From JAPLIS01 sp963719415 (lineage in GTDB: Bacteria; Babelota; Babeliae; Babelales; Vermiphilaceae), in contig OY970383.1 in NCBI GenBank assembly GCA_963719415.1, positions 930,001 to 994,000 on the forward strand: a stretch of DNA of 64,000 nt, read 5' to 3'. Below the pieces are notes generated by a model that searched no databases, was not told the origin of the DNA, and worked only from the letters and a program-made list of their open reading frames with translations. The position numbers and the translations under genes are program-made. This document shows positions 60,616-64,000 of this stretch, in pieces. Position 1 is the first letter of the stretch, and every line of letters begins with the position of its first letter.

Positions 60616-61743
60616 GTGATGGGTTGCAGCATGATTGATAGCAGCATGAATGGTATTTTTTCTCTAAAGAGTTTTTTGAGAATTGTTTTGTTTTTTACGA
60701 TAGGTTTATTTGCTGCGCAAGAAAATAAAGAAAAAGAAGTAGACCTAATACAATATGATGAACTATTGACTAAAGAATTGGATGAATTAATACAGAGTAA
60801 TTGTAGCTGGGATGAATATGAAGAGCTGGTAGGCAGAGCGCACACGTTAATTAGTAATGGCGCTGATCCTAACATACAAGATGGCAATGTATTGTTTTGC
60901 AATTTTATGAATAATAATATTCCCTTTATTAAAACATGCCTAGCTCGCAGAGCACGGATAGACATCGTGGAACCGTTCTCAGGAATCCCCCTTTTATTTT
61001 TTGTTTATTCTTGCAAAGCAATAGAGTTGCTTTTGAATTCTCGTGCAAATGTGGATGTTAGACAAGCTTTAGGAACTACTAGTGAGTTTAAGGATTGGGT
61101 AGGAGCAACGGTATTGCATTTTACTTCTATATCGGAAGGTCATTCTTTAGAAGCAGTAGAACGATGGTGCGAGCATATTCCTGCGGGATCTATTTTACTA
61201 GATGATGCTGGCCGTACTCCTTTACATTATGTGTGCATGGGTGTTGTTAAGGGCAAAGAAGGAATAAAGAATTTTCTTGTAAAAGTGGCCACATTGGCAT
61301 GGTGGGCAGCAGGACAAGAAGATGTGCGGGATATAAAAACAAAACAGACGGCTCGGGATTTGCTTAATAAAACATGTAGTCATGTAGTTAATTATTTTGA
61401 TGAGGTTGTTCGTGAGGTAGAGCTTGCTCGTACTCAATTACTTCCTGATGAATTAGCTTTATCATTAAAAGGATTTAAGAAAGCATTTAATCAGCGAGCA
61501 GTTCCGATTATAGAGGAACAAATAGGGTGCTCTAAAGGCATTTTAAATATTATTATGGGTTATACTGGCAACGATATACCACGTTTTCCGTATCCATCGC
61601 TTATTTACCAGGAAAATGACGATGTATCGAAAGTGTTAGGTGCTTGTCAATGTACAGGAAAAGGCGACCGTACACCTCTTCCTGTGTCATTTTACATACC
61701 GCCTATTCATAAACCTAAAAAAAAGCGTTGTCTAATTTCATGA
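60616..61743 (+). CDS. Secreted ankyrin-repeat protein, family II
   Basis: 375 residues from GTG 60616 (ATG at 60619 also possible). Signal peptide FLRIVLFFTIGLFAA, then YDELLTKELDELIQ and ankyrin repeats (HTLISNGADPNIQDGNVLFCNFM, IELLLNSRANVDVR, TPLHYVCMG). The shared C-terminal half: VATLAWWAAGQEDVRD, EVELARTQLLP, ELALSLKGFKKAFN, and IGCSKGILNIIMGYTGND. Ends in a Lys-rich tail (PKKKRC). Third member of the family with 40662 and 58584. Confidence 0.82.
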   Translation: MMGCSMIDSSMNGIFSLKSFLRIVLFFTIGLFAAQENKEKEVDLIQYDELLTKELDELIQSNCSWDEYEELVGRAHTLISNGADPNIQDGNVLFCNFMNNNIPFIKTCLARRARIDIVEPFSGIPLLFFVYSCKAIELLLNSRANVDVRQALGTTSEFKDWVGATVLHFTSISEGHSLEAVERWCEHIPAGSILLDDAGRTPLHYVCMGVVKGKEGIKNFLVKVATLAWWAAGQEDVRDIKTKQTARDLLNKTCSHVVNYFDEVVREVELARTQLLPDELALSLKGFKKAFNQRAVPIIEEQIGCSKGILNIIMGYTGNDIPRFPYPSLIYQENDDVSKVLGACQCTGKGDRTPLPVSFYIPPIHKPKKKRCLIS

Positions 61744-61812
61744 TAAGATTTGATGCAGCGAAATATATACAAAAACAAAACCACGAACTCTTTTATTTTT
61801 TATTCAAATTTT

Positions 61813-62079
61813 TTACGGTCTAAAATTTCCAGCACGAGCATTATTATGAGCAATAGTTGCCGTAGTAGCAGAAGCACGAGCAGCATTGGCATGAGCTTGA
61901 GCGGCAGCTTGAGCATTACCAAAATTGGCATTTGCGTAAGCTTCGCGAGGGGCAACCTGAGCATTGTGAGGATAAACAGCTTGAGCATTACGATCAGCAG
62001 TGGCACGAGCACCATGGGCAGCTTGTAGTCCACTGGCAATAAAACAGAAACTAGATACTATAATTAGACGCAATTTCAT
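61813..62079 (-). CDS. Small alanine-rich secreted protein
   Basis: 88 residues. Signal peptide RLIIVSSFCFIASGLQAA, then an Ala/Asn/Arg-rich repeat body (ADRNAQAVYPHNAQVAPREAYANANFGNAQAAAQAHANAARA is the main low-complexity stretch, cut here in reading as three NAQ repeats). Related in its signal to the gene at 60041. Function unknown. Confidence 0.55.
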   Translation of the reverse strand: MKLRLIIVSSFCFIASGLQAAHGARATADRNAQAVYPHNAQVAPREAYANANFGNAQAAAQAHANAARASATTATIAHNNARAGNFRP

Positions 62080-62286
62080 ACTAAACCCCTTGAAAAAAAA
62101 GTTATTAATATATACGATCTCACATATTATTTTGTTCCTACGGCAAAGTCAATTTTCTATTGCTACAAAAACGTATAGTTTTAAATAATTATGTTCGGAA
62201 TAATTATTTTGTGGCAAACGAGAAGAGCGATGGGAAAAAATAGTAGAGAAAAATTATAGAGAATAATCGTGGACAAGAATAAAGGT

Positions 62287-63552
62287 ATGGGCTATTATTT
62301 TGGCATGAATAAAAAAGAACGTGTTTTATTACAAGATATTATCATAGAAGATCTTATTGCCAAAGAAGCTCAGCGGCAAGAGATGACGATTAATCTGATT
62401 GCTTCTGAAAACTATGTATCATCGGCCGTGTTAAAAGCTGCTGGTTCGGTGCTAACTAATAAATATGCAGAAGGGTATCCAGGCAAGCGTTATTATGCTG
62501 GTTGTGAAGTGGTAGATGAGATTGAACAAATTGCTATTGACCGATGCAAGCAGCTGTTTGGTGCTGAGTATGTAAATGTGCAGCCTCATGCAGGATCGCA
62601 AGCTAATATGGGTGTCTACTATGCACTATTGCAGCAGGGGGATACTATTTTAGGTATGAATCTTAATGCGGGGGGGCATTTGACGCATGGACATGCGGTA
62701 AATTTTTCAGGAAAATGGTTTAAGTCGGTGCAATATGGGGTTGATCGAGATACTGAATTATTAGATTATGATGAGATTAGACGATTAGCTCATGAATATA
62801 AACCAAAACTGATTATTGCGGGAGCTTCAGCTTATTCTCGTATCATTGATTTTGAACGTTTTTCTCAGATCGCTCGCCAAGTAGGTGCGTATTTGTTAGC
62901 AGATATCGCTCATATAGCCGGTTTTGTTGCTACGGGTCTGCATCCTTCGCCATTACCTTATGCTGATTGTGTTACTTCTACAACTCATAAAACATTGCGA
63001 GGGCCACGAGGCGGTCTTATTATGGCTAAAAAAGAACATGAGCTATCTCTTAACCGGTCATTGATGCCAGGCCTTCAAGGTGGACCGAGTATGCATATTA
63101 TTGCAGCAAAAGCGATCGCCTTTTATGAAGCTTTGGACCAATCATTTTACGAATATCAAGTGCAAGTTATTAAAAATGCACAAGCAATGGCGGATACATT
63201 TTCTTTGTTAGGCTATAGAATAGTTACCGGCAAAACAGATAATCATATGTTTGTTCTTGATTTGCGGTCAAAAAATATCACCGGATATGAGGCACAGCTT
63301 TGTCTAGAGGAAGTTGGCATTACGGTAAGTAGAAGCTCTATTCCTTTCGATACGCAAAAACCGTGGATTACCAGTGGTATTCGTATTGGTACTCCCGCTA
63401 TCACAACACGTGGATTGCGTGAATCAGATGCTATCGAATTAGTTTATTTTATTGATGATGTTATCAAAAATAGAGATTGTTCTAACAGAGATACGATTTT
63501 TGCTAATATAAAATGTCGCATTAAAGCTATCGCATTAGCTTTTTCTATCTAA
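62287..63552 (+). CDS. glyA: Serine hydroxymethyltransferase
   Basis: 421 residues from ATG 62287 (GTG 62269 or ATG 62305 are alternatives; AAAGGT precedes 62287). PLP enzyme converting serine and tetrahydrofolate to glycine and methylene-THF. NLIASENYVS at the start, YAEGYPGKRYYAGCEVVDEIE, ADIAHIAGFVATG, and the PLP lysine in TTHKTLRGPRGG. SGIRIGTPAITTRG near the end is standard. A few C-terminal residues vary. Confidence 0.97.
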   Translation: MGYYFGMNKKERVLLQDIIIEDLIAKEAQRQEMTINLIASENYVSSAVLKAAGSVLTNKYAEGYPGKRYYAGCEVVDEIEQIAIDRCKQLFGAEYVNVQPHAGSQANMGVYYALLQQGDTILGMNLNAGGHLTHGHAVNFSGKWFKSVQYGVDRDTELLDYDEIRRLAHEYKPKLIIAGASAYSRIIDFERFSQIARQVGAYLLADIAHIAGFVATGLHPSPLPYADCVTSTTHKTLRGPRGGLIMAKKEHELSLNRSLMPGLQGGPSMHIIAAKAIAFYEALDQSFYEYQVQVIKNAQAMADTFSLLGYRIVTGKTDNHMFVLDLRSKNITGYEAQLCLEEVGITVSRSSIPFDTQKPWITSGIRIGTPAITTRGLRESDAIELVYFIDDVIKNRDCSNRDTIFANIKCRIKAIALAFSI

Positions 63553-63650
63553 TATAAATAATTTTAAAAAAATTATATTTTTCTTGTAAAAAAAAATGGT
63601 ATTCATGAGCATGAAGTTTATAAAATATATTTTATGTTTAAAGGAGTAGT

Positions 63651-64000
63651 ATGTTATACAAAAGGAGTTTTTTTATTGCTTTGCTGTTGTTGATCGGTTT
63701 GCCGGTATCAGCCAATGGAGATATTATGAGGCCATTTTTAATCGCAGGAACTGGATTGACCTTGTTAGGTCAGCTTGAAGATTTTATCAGATTAGATTCG
63801 ATAAGTCAGTGGTTAAATGTAAGTAAAAGCGATATACGTTCTGTGGTAGGTTCATCAATGTTTCTCGCGGTATTAGGCAATCTGCCGTTAAAGAATATGC
63901 ATACAGAAAATACGCTACGTAAATATGCATTTAGAGTTCCCTTTTTTGCAGCGCTGCATTCTTTTGTTGCTTCCAAAAGGTTAAAAAGCATACTGACTAA
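63651..64000 (+). CDS. Secreted protein of unknown function, cut by window edge
   Basis: Starts at ATG 63651, with AAGGAG at 63641-63646. 116 residues seen, open at base 64000. Signal peptide KRSFFIALLLLIGLPVSANG, then a hydrophobic segment (FLIAGTGLTLLGQLEDFI), and SVVGSSMFLAVLGNL. No family recognised; membrane or envelope protein likely. Confidence 0.6.
   Translation, partial: MLYKRSFFIALLLLIGLPVSANGDIMRPFLIAGTGLTLLGQLEDFIRLDSISQWLNVSKSDIRSVVGSSMFLAVLGNLPLKNMHTENTLRKYAFRVPFFAALHSFVASKRLKSILT

Overview
The window is a compact, AT-rich (clearly under 40% GC) bacterial chromosome segment. It resembles the amoeba/protist-associated phylum Candidatus Dependentiae (TM6; Babela-like bacteria). 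This rests on inference: many ankyrin-repeat proteins with secretion signals, many short unrecognised secreted proteins, a Gram-negative envelope set (OmpH/Skp-like chaperone, MCE/MlaD-like protein, pseudopilin operon, LolD-like ATPase), small housekeeping operons scattered between accessory genes, and a Fic protein. No rRNA, tRNA or CRISPR array was recognised.

Layout. 1-2.2 kb: atpD-atpC followed by a HerA-like ATPase cut by the window edge (minus strand). 2.4-6.4 kb: a cluster of small secreted proteins, three of them paralogues, plus an M50-like membrane protein gene broken by an in-frame stop. 6.7-15.4 kb: housekeeping genes (rnhB, an inactive-looking S24 regulator, rpsF-rpsR, truA, a GNAT acetyltransferase, rsmE, tsaB), an ankyrin gene and a 59-residue zinc-ribbon gene. 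15.6-19.8 kb: GH5 glycoside hydrolase, RGG-tailed DEAD-box helicase, ftsY. 20-23.2 kb: an ankyrin gene split by a 953-bp IS630-family element, ending at a MITE-like repeat. 23.2-31.3 kb: a barrel-like outer-membrane protein, a 1046-residue secreted protein, DUF433, Fic and small secreted proteins, with two decayed genes. 31.4-39.4 kb: comM, DUF6629, acpS, ompH, a second ankyrin gene frameshifted in an AG-rich tract, a duplicated DUF1328 protein, tyrS and an M50-like protein without its catalytic motif. 39.5-52 kb: a Pro/Gln-rich membrane protein, an ankyrin protein, then mlaD-like plus a gspF-G-H-I-J-K-type pseudopilin operon, followed by small membrane proteins. 52-64 kb: lon, a LolD-like ABC ATPase, an APC permease, a nuclease-superfamily pseudogene, two more ankyrin proteins of one family, a second MITE copy, glyA and a truncated secreted protein.

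How it fits together. The housekeeping genes cover translation, tRNA/rRNA modification, targeting (ftsY), proteolysis (lon) and energy (F1 beta/epsilon). The accessory genes point to a host-associated life: ankyrin proteins, Fic, GH5, an amino-acid permease, and a pseudopilin system that could export some of the many signal-peptide proteins. The most striking signals are genome plasticity: the IS630 insertion whose precise removal restores one 614-codon ankyrin reading frame; two copies of a MITE whose GC-rich centre is in opposite orientation between copies; an ankyrin gene with a frameshift inside an (AG)n tract; and several genes broken by a single stop or one-base shift.
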